In this document: positions 23,301 to 33,634 of the stretch, in pieces | How the letters are laid out: each line of letters begins with the position of its first letter | Position numbering within the stretch: the stretch's first letter is position 1 | Assembly: GCA_029721435.1 (NCBI GenBank) | Contig: CM056577.1 | Location: 121,337,219-121,401,218 of the forward strand | Length of the DNA: 64,000 bases | Reading direction: 5' to 3' | From: Gymnothorax reevesii | Taxonomy: Eukaryota; Chordata; Actinopteri; Anguilliformes; Muraenidae | Notes under the pieces: model-generated | Databases searched by the model: none | What the model was told of the DNA's origin: nothing | The model's input: only the letters and a program-made list of their open reading frames with translations | Translations under genes and position numbers: made by a program

Positions 23301-24067
23301 TACATATAAAGAATTTATAGATAAATATAACCTTAACACATTGGTAGCAGAATATAATATGATCATGAAAGCTATACCAATTGAAATACTAACTTTACTA
23401 AACACCTTGTCCAATACCATTACTCAGATGAAAAATTATATTGAAATTAATGGCATCAACTTTTTAGACAAAAAAATTCAACAATAAAATTTTTAGAGAG
23501 ATACTAAACAGGAAGTCTACCCCAGCAGCAGTGTTTAAATTGGCCTCTGAATTTGATGTTGACTGGAAAAAAGCCTGGTGTTCACCACATCTTTTCTTTA
23601 TTTCAAATAAAGTATAAAGGAAATCTCTTTTGAAATAAAACATAAATATTACCCATGCAATGAATTGATTTCGAAGTATTGTCCCAATATGAAAAAAGGA
23701 ATGTGTTTTTTGTGAAGTGCAAACAGAATCAACTGAACAGTTATTCATAGATTGTGTATATTCTGAAAAATTCTGGAAAGACATAGAAAATTATTTATCC
23801 GACCAATGTAATACTACTATTTATATTGAGAACGTCGATATTCCTTTCTACTTCACACATGCAAATCATATCTTTCAATATATTACAAATCTATTCATTA
23901 CCTTTGGAACATTTTTTATACATAAATCTAGATATTTAAAGAAAAGGCCTCTCTTCAAAGTCTTTATTTTAGAAATGGAAACATATTTTATGTCCCTTAA
24001 AGGCTCGAGTAATAAAATGGCATTGAAATGTACAAGATATGTATATGATTGTAACCTAATACAATAG
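20363..24067 (+). pseudogene. L1 ORF2 pseudogene (endonuclease and reverse transcriptase)
   Basis: The start is at ATG 20363 (MDIKLISINARGLRSLVKRK). The EEP endonuclease shows FIQETF, MGGDFNVIM and MTDHKAI, with stops near 20632 and 20980. The reverse transcriptase spans about 21350-22650, with LFLDFKKAFDSISH (first catalytic Asp) and GGIRQGCPISPLLFLLV. The usual FADD block reads LAGDTTIFL (about 22460-22486), so one of the two catalytic Asp residues is replaced by Gly. The C-terminal region to 24067 keeps L1-like blocks (LDKLLHNFIWKNKPHKI). Many stops and frameshifts separate the pieces. Confidence 0.85.
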
Positions 24068-24175
24068 TCTGGTTCCTCATCTGGATATTTTAAGCATATT
24101 TTTTCATTTACTTTTATTTATTATCTTTTATTTTGTTTTTATTTTATTTGTATTTGATCAGTTTCTTTTACTTTG

Positions 24176-24207
<32 letters not shown>

Positions 24208-24294
24208 TATGTACACTTCATAATACCTTACTATATTTTGTATCTCAGCTCATAAATTGTAATGCCTCTGAATCTTGTTCAATTAAAAAAAAAA

Positions 24295-25143
24295 ACCAGT
24301 GTAATTACACATAATACAGTGCAATACGGACGTGACTTTTTAATTTTTCCAAATTGCTGTCAGAAGAAAGGCTGATTCACGCACAAAACCACATAAACTA
24401 ATTAGAAATTTATAATATTAAAATGTTACTTCTATAACGTAGGCCAGATATAAAATTCAACATCATCATACAGAAATACAGGCTACAGAGGTAATCAATA
24501 TGCATTTGCACGGAAACAAGTGAAACAGACTCGAAGCCTATCAGCTCATTTAATTATGCAGCAGACTCCCGCTCTTGCGGACCTTACGTGATGATGGTGA
24601 AGACGTCACTTTAGGCATATGTAATGTGACGTCTTCACCATCATCGCGTAAAGTCTGCATGAGCGGAAGTCTGCTGCATAATAAAATGAGCTGATAGACA
24701 GGCTTCGAGTCTGTTTCACTCATTTCCGTGGAAATGCATATTGATTACCTCTGTAGCCTGCATTTCTGTATGATGATGTTGAATTTTATATCTGGCCTAC
24801 GTTATAGAAGTAACATTTTAAAATTATAAATTTCTAATTAGTTTATGTGGTTTAGTGCGTGTGTGAATGTGCTTTTCTTCTGTCAGCAATTTGGAAAACT
24901 TAAAACGTCACGTCCGTATTGCAATGTATTATGGTTAATTACACTTGTGAAATCTGCTGAAGTCTACACCTTAAGCGGACTCCCTGGAAGTCCGCTGAAA
25001 GTCCGCTTGAGGCCCCTTGTGGACTGGATCAATTGTGGATTTGGACAGCCCGCAGTACCCCCAAACTTCCCGTGAACGCGCCGGCAAAGTCCGCGAGTCT
25101 ACAAGTGCAGTGAAGTGTGGAGTTTTGGATTCAGCCTTGGATT
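24295..25143. repeat. Repeat Z cluster, right part
   Basis: Continues the Z palindrome interrupted by the L1: the arm with AACGTAGGCCAGATATAAAA is at 24436-24456, its mirror with TATCTGGCCTACGTTATAG at about 24790-24810, and the core with GCGGACTCCCTGGAAGTCCG at 24976-25000. Two TGATGGTGAAGACGTC arms face each other around 24590-24645. Confidence 0.65.
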
Positions 25144-25229
25144 CAGCCTGTGTAGGTGTTTCGCTGTTATGTCAGCACTTCCTGTGGACATGCGCACTTG
25201 GCGTTAATACTTCACACTTACACCGCGAG

Positions 25230-25720
25230 TAGGGCTCTCTCCATTGGAGACAAGTTCGATTCGTTTTCAGATGTTGAAAGGGTAAGTAAGTCTTGAAAAA
25301 AGAGCAGTTTATATCGTTCTGGCGCCGAGAGAGCCTCACAATTGAAGGTGCTCAGAAAAAATTCAAGAAGTTTGTCGTTGATGAAGCTGCGTAAGACAAA
25401 CTTCGGTATCAATTTGTTAAGTTTACGTGCATGAAAGGTGGCCGAGGTTCTGAGTACAAGGGAACAGGACAAGTTAGTCTCCAATAAAATCTCTACTACC
25501 GAAGGAATATCTTCCATACGTGCTGCAATAAGAGACAAAGGCATGCGAAAATTTAAAAGAAAAAAAAATGACGTCGAGATTCGTCTAGAAAAACGTTTGA
25601 GGGGGCTTATTACCTCCAGATTGATGGAAATTATATTCCGGTAACTAAATCAACTGACGAAAAACATTTTGGACAAATCGGAAGTTTTGGATGACGAAAT
25701 TTGCCCTTATTCCTTCACTC
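25230..25720 (+). pseudogene. Possible transposase-like coding remnant, very uncertain
   Basis: Across broken frames I can read pieces such as FVKFTCMKGGRGSEYKGTGQ, loosely like the N-terminal zinc region of MULE/ZSWIM-type proteins. Frames change near 25390 and 25480 and no catalytic block follows. It may equally be chance. Reported because nothing else explains the segment. Confidence 0.2.
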
Positions 25721-25798
25721 CAATTATATGTCCGGGCTGTTACGACTGGCCTATTTCATTCTGAATTTCAGTATAAGCCAGCTGGGCTACGTGACAGT

Positions 25799-26193
25799 AG
25801 CTGGGTTTCCATCGCCTGTCTCGATGCGCGTTTAGAACGTATCGCATCGGAAAATTATGATGGAAACGGCAAAATTCAAATTAAAACCCCCCGATTTGCA
25901 CAAACAAAATTTTGCTTAGATCGCCGCGTTTAGGATGATTCGCAAAGTGTTGATTCGCACAAATGAGGATGGAAACAGTTTTATTCAAAATAAGTATGAC
26001 GTGGCACACTTGCACACATGTGAATAAACAAAAACTATTGTTTTGTTTCCTGTTCTACAGTCAGGTAATCTTGTAACTCGCTTGAGTCCTTACTGTAGTT
26101 TTCATGCTTTTTTTCCCCCTCACACATTTAATGGAAGCACGCATGATTCGCATTTCCCAAAGATTCGTATCACTTTTGGGTGGAAACAGAGCT
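25799..26193. mobile_element. MITE with AGCTGGGTTTCCATC-type TIRs
   Basis: It begins AGCTGGGTTTCCATC and ends with GGTGGAAACAGAGCT, an imperfect inverted match. AGT lies on both sides (25796-25798 and 26194-26196), a plausible 3-bp duplication. Internal subterminal repeats (GATGCGCG, GATTCGCA) are typical of such MITEs. No coding frame. Confidence 0.6.
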
Positions 26194-26289
26194 AGTTCCT
26201 CTAGACCCACGGTCATTACGGTCAAATAGCTTGAATGGCCTATTCGCATGGGACAAGAAATCGCCGTTGTTCTGTCAGAAGTAGGAGTA

Positions 26290-26459
26290 AGGCTGCTTTT
26301 ACACCAAAAGCGAAACTAATTTTTTCGCACGATAGATTATTTTCAAAGTCAATGCAAAGACGCAAGAACGCGTTTCAAGTGTATTCGTGTCTTTGCATTG
26401 GTTTTGAATGTAATCTGTTGTGCGAAAAAAATTGTTTCGCGTCCGGTGTCAAAGAGGCT
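26290..26459. mobile_element. Small MITE related to element Y (170 bp)
   Basis: The left end AGGCTGCTTTTACACC, then AAGCGAAACTAATTTTTTCG, pairs with the inverted right end (GCGAAAAAAATTGTTTCGCG, then CAAAGAGGCT). The arms resemble the GGACGCGAAACAAATTT arms of element Y. TA flanks each side; a clean TTA duplication is not visible. The inner arms (CAATGCAAAGACGC / GTCTTTGCATTG) make the element almost fully palindromic. Confidence 0.65.
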
Positions 26460-26589
26460 TAGCTTGGTATACTATGCCGTCACTCTCCTGTCGACATGTG
26501 CTGAAGGGTAATAATAATAATAGTAATAACAAGGCAATCAGAGATAGCAGACCTGGCCCCAGCCACGGGCTGACAGACAGACTGACAGA

Positions 26590-26612
26590 AACACACACAC
26601 ACACACACACAG
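26590..26612. repeat. (AC)n microsatellite
   Basis: A short AC run follows an ACAGACAGACTGACAG patch. Confidence 0.85.
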
Positions 26613-26959
26613 AGAGACATGATCATTGCTTAACGTGGCCCCCTAGGGGAGGGGCCAGGTAATAATAATGGTTAGCCAGGAACGTTTGCCCAAAAGCAAG
26701 ATCGTGTATCCCCGGGTCCCCGGGTGTGTATGCTGATGGGGGGGTTGATGGGCTCTGGGGCACCTCATAAGTTAACTTTAGCCAACACTGGTTCAAAGAT
26801 TTGCGATCCTCTGATTACATGCCTATTATCAGGACAACTGGGACGAGTAACAAATTTCTGCTGGCGATTAATGGATGAAGCTAGCTCACGGGTTTTGTAC
26901 AAAACAAACAAATTATTCCTGGCGTCCTATCACCGCCCATTACAGCACTAATGCTTGCC

Positions 26960-27745
26960 AGGGGAATAAAATTTTTATTTTTTTTTATTTTATTAAGAGC
27001 CATAGGTGCTGTGTTTCTGTGTGAGGCAATAGCTTTGAAACTCATTTAAAATGTAAGCAAATAGTTTTTGTAATTTGGACAAAATTGGTAAAAATATCCA
27101 GCCAAGTACATGGCTACCTGAGGATTGTGACATTTGCCAACCACTGAAATAAGTGGCCCCTAAATTTTAATTTTTTTTCCTGCTATCAGGGCTTCATTGA
27201 CGGTGCTCTATTTGTCCTGTCTCTTGAATAGTTAAAGTAAGGCCACCAAACAGAATTTCCTGATTTACTCAAATAGGGAATATTTATCATGTGATGGTTT
27301 TAATGAATTGCCATATTACATCTTAGCTGATAGTGACTCATATGCATTGCTTTGCAATTTACCCGGCCTCTGAAAATAAAAAGGGATTCTTTTTAATTTG
27401 TTAAAGATAAGAAAAAATATGCTAGTCATTTTTAAATATTTGTCTTTTGAAATATGCATGGTTTGTTTTGCATTTACACCCTACCTCAGAAATGTTGTTT
27501 TTTGTCTGACAAAAATGTAAGCAATCTTTTTTAGTCATAATTTGTCTGCAAGTTCTTTCTGAAAAAACAAATCATGAAAAAAAATGGTATTGTTAACCCA
27601 GTGTCGGAAGGCATATCAAATCGTCAGTTGAGGGTATATCATTACATCCCTTTGCATTTTGTAATTCATATATAAAATACAACACAAAGTTAATTATGTA
27701 GTAATTGTCTATTATTTTTTGATAATATTCTTCTTTTGGCTTTTT
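26960..27745. other. Unassigned AT-rich stretch
   Basis: T-rich and A-rich non-coding DNA with no recognised repeat boundary. It runs into the polypyrimidine tract before the exon-like segment at 27751. Confidence 0.4.
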
Positions 27746-27750
27746 ATCAG

Positions 27751-27838
27751 ATCTGCAGGGATGCCATTCACAAGCAGCCCCGAATTCCTGCTGGATCAAG
27801 TGAAAGCTGCAGCTGGACATAAGAGAAGTTCACAGCTT
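27751..27838 (+). CDS. Candidate internal coding exon (88 bp)
   Basis: A pyrimidine-rich tract ending TTTTTATCAG precedes 27751, and GTGAGTAT follows 27838, matching splice acceptor and donor consensus. The segment is open in one frame as SAGMPFTSSPEFLLDQVKA followed by AAGHKRSSQL, with one base carried from the previous exon. I do not recognise the protein. No neighbouring exon with a compatible phase was found by eye, so this may belong to a dispersed gene, a transposon gene, or be chance. Confidence 0.3.
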
Positions 27839-27844
27839 GTGAGT

Positions 27845-29040
27845 ATTGATCACATGATTACACAAAAATGGTAATGATTAAAAAATATATATTTATTTAA
27901 CATATTTGTAGTTAAACGGTCATTTACTTGTTTTCAACTCTGAAAATCAGGCCTTGCAGTGCCCGGTAGAGAGTGCTGGGTCTCAGGGATGGGAAATATC
28001 CGCAGCTGGTGAATATTTGACATTTTTTTTCCAGTCACATTTATACGTTAGAAATAATGTGAAATCCAATGTGACCGCCAAATTGTACATGTGTGGCCAG
28101 GCGGCCAAATTTCTCGTCGTTCTAAATCTTACGTTGTACAGGCTACCCTGCTTCTACCTATGAGGACATGGGACCCTTACAATCCCTGTTTCCAAATTTC
28201 TCCCATGGCAGGTGTCTCAAATGAACAGAACCAGATGCTGATGCACAAAGGTTTCAAAACAATTTAATTTCACAAAAATACATTCAAGGAACACTGGACT
28301 CAATAAATATCTATTTCCTCATATGCTTAAAAATGTGATTTGGCAAAAGGCTTACATGAGCATAGAAATGCTGAGCAGCACGGGACCAAGTAATCCATGT
28401 AACTCTTACAACCAGAATGGGGTAAGCAACGAGCAGAAGGTACCAACTATCAATCCAAAGGAAAATCCACACCTGACAATTTGCACCCGAACACCCAAAA
28501 AACCTGAGCAAAATCACAGCCAATGCAATAATGCAAGACCTAAGCTAACTGCCCGCGCTTTGTCTAGTGTGCATCTAAAGTAACTGCACAATGTATGGTC
28601 CCACACGCTCGCCTGAAAAACTGACACCACTCCGACAATGCGTCCACACCAATCGGCAAATTATTCCAATTGGGGAGATTTAAAGAAACTAATGAGTGAG
28701 CCCACAACAATGCAGCATATATACACCAGCACAATACCAATTAGGGGCCAGTGCATAAATCTACTAAATCAGAAAATTTAACGAAACTCATGGACAAACG
28801 AGCTATAAATCATCAAGTTGATTGCGACAACTCAAAAAAAAAAGAAAAACAAATAGGTGGTCCCTCTTTGGGTACGGTACTATGTACTAGGCACTGTTCA
28901 ATTTCAGATTCAGAGACTTTATTGTCATTGTAACCAGTACAACGAAACCTAAAGTACAAGCCTTTCAGTGCAAAAAAAAAAAAAACTATATAAAAAGCAC
29001 ACAGAAAATGCAAATATACAATACTATATATATACAGTAC
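27845..29040. other. Unassigned stretch with a short retroelement-like 3' tail
   Basis: Nothing is recognised from 27845 to 28900. At 28913-28990 the text ACTTTATTGTCATTG..CAGTACAACGAAA followed by an A-run looks like the 3' end of a SINE or LINE copy, but no body is identifiable upstream. Confidence 0.3.
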
Positions 29041-29044
29041 ATTA

Positions 29045-29120
29045 GGGGTGTGAATCTCTCATGTAAAAGACGATACGATTCGTATTTCGATACATGGTCA
29101 CGATACGATTCAAGAAAAGA
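29045..29120. repeat. Outermost repeat of the 29-38 kb nest, left half
   Basis: AGGGGTGTGAATCTCTC followed by alternating ACGATACGATTCG words resembles the end of a hAT or piggyBac-type MITE. The other half, with AATCGATTCGATGCAATTCG, lies at 37791-37860 on the far side of the LINE. The two halves are separated by a 12-bp LINE duplication, so this repeat was the original target. Confidence 0.5.
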
Positions 29121-29453
29121 TCTAATCTCATCTTCTTCAGTTTATCCGTGGCCGGGTCACGAGAGTAGCTGTCTTAAGCAAAGATGCCCAGACTTCCCTC
29201 TCACTGGACACTTCCTCCAGTTCTCCCGGGGGTATCCCGAGGCGTTCCTAGGCAAGCCGAGCGACATAGTCCCTCCAGCATGTCCTGGGTCTTCCCAGGG
29301 CCTCCTCTCGGTGGGCATGCCCGGAACACTTTCCCAGGAAGGCGTCCAGAGGGCATCCAATATAGATGCCCGAGCCACCTCAACTGGCTCCTCTCGACGT
29401 GGAGGAGCAGCGGCTCTACTCTGAGCTCCTCCCGGGTGACAGAGCTTCTCACC

Positions 29454-30828
29454 CTATCTCCTAAGGGAGCGCCCTGCCACCCTGCGGAGGAATCCGTCCG
29501 CTGCACCGATCCGTCTGTCAATCTCAAGCTCCATCCTTCCCTCACCCGTGAACAAGACCCCAAGATACTTAAACTCCTCCACTTGGGGCAGGAGCTCTCC
29601 TCCAACCCGGAGGGGGCTAGCCACCTTTTTCCGGTCGAAAATCATGGCCTCGGGCTTGGAGGTGTTGATTCTCATCCCAGCCGCTTCGCACTCGGCTGCA
29701 AACCGCCCCAGTACATGCTGAAGGTCCTGGTTCGAAGTATCCAACAGGACAACATCATCTGCAAAAAGCAGAGATGAGATCCGCTGGTCCCCGAACCGGA
29801 CTCCCTCCAGCCCCTGGCTGCGCCTAGAAATTCTGTCCATAAAAATAATGAACAGAACCAGTGACAAAGGGCAGCCCTGCCGGAGTCCAACATGCACCGG
29901 AAACAGGTCTGACTTACTGCCGGCAATCCGAACCAAGCTCCTGCTCCGGTCATACAGAGACCGCACGGCCCTTAGTACAGGACCCTGGACTCCATACTCC
30001 CAAAGCACCTCCCTCAGAATTCCACGAGGGACACGGTCGGATGCCTTCTCCAAGTCCACAAAACACATGTGAACTGGTTGGGCAAACCCTCATGAACCCT
30101 CAAGCACCCTGCTGAGGGTATAGAGCTGGTCCAGTGTTCCAGGACGAAAACTTCATTGTTCCCCCTTGAATCCAAGGTTCGACTATCGGCCGAATTCTCC
30201 TCTCCAGCACCCTGGAATAGACTTTACCCGGGAGGCTGAGGAGTGTGATCCCCCTATAGTTGGAGCTCACCCTCCGGTCCCCCTTCTTAAAAAGCGAGAC
30301 CACCACCCCAGTCTGCCAATCCAGAGGCACTGTCCCCGACTGCCACGCGATGCGGCAAAGGCTTGTCAACCAAGACAGCCCTACAACATCCAGAGACTTG
30401 AGGTACTCAGGGCGGATCTCATCCACCCCCGGTGCCTTGCCACCAAGGAGCTTCCGAACTACCTCAGTGACTTCAGCACGAGTGATGGATGAATCAGCCT
30501 CTGGGTCCCCAGCCTCTGCCTCTTCTATGGAAGGCGTTTCAGTGGGATTGAGGAGATCCTCGAAGTATTCCTTCCACCGGCCGACAATATACCCAGTCGA
30601 AATCAACAGCTCCCCATCTCCACTGTAGACAGTGTTGGCAGGGCACTGCTTTCCCCTTCTGAGGTGCCGGATGGTTTGCCAGAACCTCTTCGGGGCCGAC
30701 CGATTATCCTCCTCCATGGCCTCCCCGAACTTTTCCCATACCCAAGTTTTTGCTTCCGCCACCGCCCGGGCCGCAGCACGCTTAGGCTCCCGGTACCTGT
30801 CAGCTGCCTTAGGAGTCCCATGAGCCAA
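29454..30828 (-). pseudogene. Reverse transcriptase of the RTE/Rex-type LINE
   Basis: The frame from 30828 carries the linker and finger region (KAADRYREPKRAAARAVAEA; GRWKEYFEDLLNP; GGKAPGVDEIRPEYLKSL; SNYRGITLLSLPGKVYSRVL). It breaks at about 30100 and resumes in the frame from 30068: FVDLEKASDRVPRG (first Asp), GLRQGCPLSLVLFIIFMDRI, LFADDVVLL (the catalytic Asp pair, intact) and VEEFKYLGVLFTGEGRMELE. The protein ends at 29454 shortly after RRIGAADGFLRR, so the C-terminal zinc region is missing or out of frame. The frame break makes the copy inactive. The many plus-strand frames over this region are antisense shadows. Confidence 0.85.
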
Positions 30829-31259
30829 CCAAGGTAGATAGGATTCCTTCTTCAGCTTGACGGCATCTCTTACTTCCAGTGTCCACCATCGGATTCAGGG
30901 ATGGCCACCACGACAGGCGCCGGAAACCTTACGGCCACAGATCCGAACGGCCGCATCAACAATGGAGGTGGAGAACTTGGTCCATTTAGACTCAATGGGC
31001 TCTAATTTCGTAGACCAGGCGCAGGCGAGGCGCATGGGGGGTGCGTCGTGCCAACTGGGTGTGTCCAGGCGCATGTGGCAATTTCCTGCCCGGCGTAGCC
31101 TGGCGCAAGTACTCCTCTGTCACGCCTCTGTCCCTCCTTCCAGCGCAAGTTGGCAAAGAAGGCGACACAGCCAAGTCAAATCTTGCTCACTGGCAAGAGA
31201 AACGATGGACAGCGTGTTCCCATTAGTTACAAACTGTTGCTGCTTAAAATTTTGGGATT

Positions 31260-31402
31260 TGTAGTGATACAGAATGGTTAAATGAATGTATCATGCGCGC
31301 ATGCGCATACAGACTGGAGTTTCTACTAGTAAATAGACTGAACGTACGTCTCTGTCTCGGGTCCCTTTATTATGTATTTCGGATGTACAGCAGTACAACA
31401 CA
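31260..31402 (+). repeat. Gypsy 5' LTR
   Basis: TG...CA bounded, 143 bp. It is followed at 31403 by TGGTCTCAGAAGTCGACG, the expected tRNA primer-binding-site position. The LTR is unusually short; a CTTTATTATG stretch at about 31363-31374 is the only polyadenylation-like region. Confidence 0.93.
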
Positions 31403-31576
31403 TGGTCTCAGAAGTCGACGAATCTTCTTAAGACGGAAGCTTTAAAAAGCAAGTAAGCGAAGTTTCCTTCCAGTTGGGCTTTACGCGAGGAAAAGAAGTG
31501 TTGGGGTTCTCGAGCTGAACTAGCCAACGTTCCGAGGTAGCCACAACCTGACGAAGACGTCGGGAGGTAAGACAAA

Positions 31577-32371
31577 ATGGATTCTTTGTTTTCGATAAAC
31601 CCACCCGAGGCATTTGATTTCAATGATTGCGCTAGTTGGTCAAATTGGATCAGACGTTTTGAAAGATTCCGCATAGTCGCTGGACTCGACCAGAAGAGTC
31701 AGGAGTACCAAGTGAATTCGCTAATATACACCATGGGAGACTCGGCAGACGATGTGCTTAATACTTTAGCACTGGCAGAGGCGGACGCGAAAGACTACGA
31801 GAAAGAAAGAGACGCCTTTGAAAAAAATTTCATCTGTAATCATAACGTGATATACTAGAGGGCTAAGTTTAACAAGCGCTGCCAGGAGCCTGGCGAATCA
31901 GCTGAGGCGTTTATTACAGCCGTCCACAAGTTAGCTGAGCATTGCCAGTATGGAGTCCTCAAAGACGAGATGATCAGAGACCGCCTAGTCATGGGTATTA
32001 GAGACCATGCGCTTTCAGAGAAGTTACAGCTCGACTTGAAGCTGACTCTGACCAGGGCAATGACGAAAATTCGCCAAAACGAGGAAAGTAAAAAGCAACA
32101 ACCCACAGTGAGGCAAGCTAGCACGGATGGTGCAGAAAGTGCTAATATGGATGCAGTTAGATTCAAGCACAAACAAAAATTTGGTCAACAAGGAAACAAA
32201 AATCACAGACCAATGCAGACAAATACAAAAGAAAAATGTGGCAGGTGTGGCAAGTTACATGGGAATTCAATAAAAGAATGTCCTGCTCGCAATGCAGACT
32301 GCAAGAAATGTCAGAAAAAGGGCCATTTTGCTGCTCTGTGTAAAACAAAAATGAGAGTGGAGGAACTTTAG
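31577..32371 (+). pseudogene. Gypsy gag with one premature stop
   Basis: The frame opens MDSLFSINPPEAFDFN and is interrupted by a single TAG at 31856-31858; reading continues in the same frame to 32371. A matrix/capsid-like helical region is followed by two zinc knuckles: CGRCGKLHGNSIKEC (an atypical CX2CX3HX6C) and CKKCQKKGHFAALC (canonical CX2CX4HX4C), at about 32239-32341. The knuckles bind the genomic RNA. The stop is most simply a point mutation, because both flanks are well preserved. The protease starts ten bases after the gag stop in the same frame. Confidence 0.85.
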
Positions 32372-32380
32372 CAGAGCGAC

Positions 32381-32590
32381 ATGTGTGAAAAGGTGGAGAC
32401 TTTGTTTTTGGGCACAATGACTGCTACACCTAATGCAGTGTGGAAAAAGTCAATTGGAGTAAATGGCCAGCAGGTGGTGTTAAAGTTCGACACCGGCGCT
32501 GCAGTCACAGCCATCCCAAATCACATGTACTCTAAAAAGCTGCATGGGAAACTTTCACCCCCAAACAAAAAGACTGTGTGGGCCAAGTAA
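32381..32590 (+). pseudogene. Gypsy aspartic protease, frameshifted at its end
   Basis: Contains VVLKFDTGAAVTAIPNHMY, with the DTGA catalytic motif of retropepsins. The frame ends at 32590 because of a one-base shift near 32570. The C-terminal part (PLLGLPAIQDL block, about 32688-32718) continues in the frame of the next entry. It would process Gag and Pol. Confidence 0.85.
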
Positions 32591-33623
32591 TGTTCCTATC
32601 GCAGTAGAGGGACACTTCACCGCTAACCTAAGCTATAAAGGCTTTGTTGTGAAGCAGCAGGTGTATGTTGTTCCAGGTTTAGCTACTCCACTCCTTGGCT
32701 TGCCAGCCATACAGGACCTCAGCTTGCTCAGCCAAGTAGACGCCATTGCAATAGAGAATGCTTACGTGAATCAGTACCCCAGAGTGTTTGGTGGCTTAGG
32801 GAAGCTAGAGGGAGAATATAAGATTAAGCTGAAAGAGAATGCCACTCCATTTGCCCTCGCGGTGCCACGCCGCTTGCCCTTGCCATTAAGAGGGAAAGTT
32901 CAAGAAGAGTTAAATAGGATGGAGGCAATGGGAGTTATTTCGCCCATCGAAGAAGCGACTGAGTGGTGCTCAGGAATGGTCGTAGTACCAAAGCCAAACG
33001 GAAAAATCCGTATATGTGTCGACCTCACCCGCCTAAATGAGAACGTGTGTAGGGAACGGCACATCCTCCCGGCAGTCGATGAGACGCTCGCCAAACTAGC
33101 TGGAGCTAGAATTTTTTCAAAGCTAGATGCCACTGCAGGTTTTTGGCAAATCCCTCTACATTGGGAATCGGCCCCTCTCACCACCTTCATCACGCCATTT
33201 GGCCGGTTTTGCTTCAACCGTCTTCCTTTTGGAATATCCTCAGTACCAGAGCATTTCCAGAAGCGCTTGACGCAGATGCTGGATGGCCTAGAAGGAACGG
33301 TCTGTCATGCAGATGACATTTTGGTGTTTGGAGCCACACAACAGGAACATGAGGAAAGGCTGCATCGAGTGCTGCAATGCTTACAGCAGCGAGGTCTCAC
33401 CCTGAACGACAAGTGCCAGTTCGCAATGACTGAGGTGAAATTCCTAGGTCATATTGTCAGCGGAGAGGGAATACGTCCAGACCCCGACAAGATCAGGGCC
33501 ATTGCAGCCATGCCACCACCCAAGGACGTGACAGACGTCAAGAGATTCATGGGGATGGTGAATTACGTGGGAAAGTTTTCCCAAACATTGCAGAGCTCAC
33601 AGGACCGATCAGGGACCTCCTGA
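32544..33623 (+). pseudogene. Gypsy reverse transcriptase (frame-shifted relative to gag and integrase)
   Basis: Reverse transcriptase blocks are in order: KIRICVDLTRLNENV, FSKLDATAGFWQIPL (catalytic Asp), FITPFGRFCFNRLPFGI, HADDILVFG (the YxDD position, with His in place of the aromatic residue but both Asp present) and VKFLGHIVSGEGI. The frame is lost at about 33580, in a TTTTCCC run, giving an artificial tail and stop at 33623. This whole segment lies in a different frame from gag/protease and RNase H/integrase, which share one frame. Two compensating one-base indels would explain this. Confidence 0.9.
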
Positions 33624-33634
33624 AAGCTGATAAC

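Larger units (their letters stand above)
18512..24294 (+). mobile_element. L1-type LINE, ~5.8 kb, near full length, perfect 14-bp TSD
   Basis: Direct repeats ACCAGTGTAATTAC lie at 18498-18511 and 24295-24308. The related uninterrupted site is in the sister Z copy at about 17798-17811. The element starts CCGGGTAGCGGCAAGATGGC, has two ORF regions in the L1 order (ORF1 nucleic-acid-binding protein, ORF2 endonuclease plus reverse transcriptase) and ends in a short A-run. Both ORFs carry multiple stops and frameshifts, so this copy is immobile, but the intact TSD shows that its ends are complete. Confidence 0.9.

Noticed and set aside
29008..30632. Plus-strand frames up to 197 codons
   Set aside because: Antisense shadows of the minus-strand LINE reverse transcriptase, whose conserved blocks fix the true strand.
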